Of a stretch of 7,318 bases of DNA, positions 6,266 through 7,318 are shown piece by piece (positions within the stretch are counted from its first letter, which is position 1; each line of letters opens with the position of its first letter). The DNA is from Chromatiales bacterium (GTDB taxonomy: Bacteria > Pseudomonadota > Gammaproteobacteria > JACCYU01), in the NCBI GenBank assembly GCA_031177845.1, contig JAPSGG010000067.1:1-7318 (forward strand). Reading direction: 5' to 3'. The notes beneath the pieces were generated by a model. It did not search any database, was not told where the DNA came from, and saw only the letters and a list, made by a program, of their open reading frames with translations. Position numbers and translations under genes: made by a program.

Positions 6266-7318
6266 CTAAGCTTTGGCCGTCGTCTGGGCAAGCTCCGTCC
6301 TCAAGCTTTCCTCGTCAAGGACAGGCGGCGAGCATGTCGTCCCCTCACAGATATAGGCGACCGCCTCGCCTTTCGGCGCCTTCTCTGCCAGCGCTTGCGG
6401 CAGGTCAGACGCACTGTCCGGAATCGCAAAGCTCAGGCGTCGCGGCGCGTAGTCGCGAATACAGCTCTGGTGCCAGTCCTTGAGGGTGCCGCCGTGGCCG
6501 CGCAGGATAATGATCTGAGGCAGCATCAGCTGTTCTTCGAGCGCGGTCAGTAGACTCGTATGGGCGATTGGCGATTCGCCGATCACCCTGGCGGCAGATT
6601 TCAACGTGCGTTCGGCGGCTTTTAGATAGCCCGTCTCCCCGATCAGGTACCCGAGCCGCGCGAGCGCCTGCGCCGCAATCCCATTGCCTGAGGGCGTAGC
6701 CTCGTCCGCATAGGCTCTCGGCCGCTGGATTAAGTGCTCATGGTCGTTGGCGGTGAACCAGAAGCCCCCATGCTCGGAATCCTCGAAATGCGCCAGCAAC
6801 ACATCGGCCAGCTCGCAGGCGAAGCGCAGTTCGTGGCCGCGCCAGCGCACCTGCAGCAGCTCGATGATCGCATCGATGAGAAATGCATAGTCGTCCAGAT
6901 AAGCGCTCAAGTGCGCTTTGTCATCTTTGAAGGTGGCCAGTAACCGACCGTCGCGCCATAGCGTCTTGCGGATGAAATCCAGTGCACGCGTCGCCGATTT
7001 GACGTAACTAGGCCGGTTCAAGTGACGGCCCGCTACCGCCATGCCCTTGATCATCAAGGCATTCCAACTGGTCAGTATCTTTTCGTCGCGGCCGGGGCGC
7101 ACACGTGATTCCCGCGCCTGGAAGAGTTTCGTGCGCGCCTGATTGAGATTCGCCGCGATCGCTCTTTCGTCGGTATCGAACTCGGCAGCCAACTTGTGTA
7201 GCGGTTCGTAGGCGTGCAGATGCCAGTGCCCCTCGAAGTTCGCTGGTCGGTCGAGTCCGAAACGCCGCGCGAAGATCTTGTACTCGGCAGGTTCCAGCAA
7301 CGCCTCGATCTCTTCCCG
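6266..7318 (-). CDS. YyaL/DUF255-family protein (thioredoxin-like plus six-hairpin-glycosidase-like fold), C-terminal part
   Basis: The gene enters from the right edge in frame and ends with TAG at 6266-6268, giving 350 residues here. The first codons read REEIEALLEPAEYKIFARRF, so the TTG at 7300 is internal, not a start. Family marks are FGLDRPANFEGHWHLH, GRDEKILTSWNALMIKGMA, LDDYAFLIDAI, and DEATPSGNGIAAQALARLG. These are the alpha-helical toroid repeats of the large DUF255/SPATA20-like proteins (bacterial YyaL), usually around 650-700 residues, so roughly half is present. The N-terminal thioredoxin-like domain lies outside the window. Near the C-terminus, AYICEGTTCSPPV matches the family's conserved Cys-x4-Cys ending. 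The cellular function of the family is not established; the fold suggests carbohydrate or N-acylglucosamine epimerase-like activity, but no substrate is known. No frameshift is seen in the part present. Confidence 0.92.
   Translation of the reverse strand, partial: REEIEALLEPAEYKIFARRFGLDRPANFEGHWHLHAYEPLHKLAAEFDTDERAIAANLNQARTKLFQARESRVRPGRDEKILTSWNALMIKGMAVAGRHLNRPSYVKSATRALDFIRKTLWRDGRLLATFKDDKAHLSAYLDDYAFLIDAIIELLQVRWRGHELRFACELADVLLAHFEDSEHGGFWFTANDHEHLIQRPRAYADEATPSGNGIAAQALARLGYLIGETGYLKAAERTLKSAARVIGESPIAHTSLLTALEEQLMLPQIIILRGHGGTLKDWHQSCIRDYAPRRLSFAIPDSASDLPQALAEKAPKGEAVAYICEGTTCSPPVLDEESLRTELAQTTAKA

Noticed and set aside
5962..6483. 173-codon plus-strand frame across the acyltransferase and DUF255 genes
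   Set aside because: It is antisense to two well-supported genes and has low-complexity Ser/Arg/Pro composition.
7298..7300. TTG as the start of the DUF255 protein
   Set aside because: The frame stays open to the window edge, and the upstream codons (REEIEAL) continue the family's conserved sequence, so the gene is cut by the window, not started here.
1..7318. A novel multi-gene system, mobile element or CRISPR array
   Set aside because: All substantial genes belong to known families, and I saw no repeat array, transposase, integrase, attachment site or tRNA.

Overview
The window looks like chromosomal DNA from a GC-rich proteobacterium, most likely a gammaproteobacterium. The pointers are the znuA / zur-znuC-znuB divergon (the arrangement known from Pseudomonas), E. 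coli-like metal ligands in Zur, and a typical gammaproteobacterial GGDEF-EAL protein. I cannot place it to genus. I see no rRNA, tRNA, CRISPR array, insertion sequence or phage signature.

Left part (1-2517): a zinc-uptake locus. The start of znuA (periplasmic zinc-binding protein) runs leftwards out of the window. Divergent from it, zur (zinc-sensing repressor), znuC (ATPase) and znuB (permease) run rightwards. A 72-bp divergent spacer carries an inverted repeat that resembles a Zur box and overlaps -10-like hexamers on both strands. A simple reading is that zinc-loaded Zur shuts off both arms. znuB overlaps the end of znuC by 17 nt, so its start is at 1693. The main oddity is in ZnuC: the H-loop (switch) histidine is read as glutamine, while all other ATPase motifs look intact.

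Middle (2518-5249): a 323-bp stretch with no convincing gene, then a large membrane-anchored cyclic-di-GMP protein (periplasmic sensor, HAMP, GGDEF, EAL). Every key residue of both catalytic domains and the RxxD inhibitory site is present. It has no upstream ATG and must start at a GTG.

Right part (5389-7318): two genes on the minus strand, convergent with the GGDEF-EAL gene. They are a PlsC-type lysophospholipid acyltransferase and the C-terminal 350 residues of a YyaL/DUF255 (thioredoxin-like plus six-hairpin-glycosidase-like) protein whose N-terminus lies beyond the window. Hairpins without clear U-tracts sit in the convergent gap and after the DUF255 gene.

Overall this is an ordinary housekeeping and accessory region. 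I found no evidence of a novel multi-gene system; the H-loop substitution and the divergent operator are the points most worth checking.
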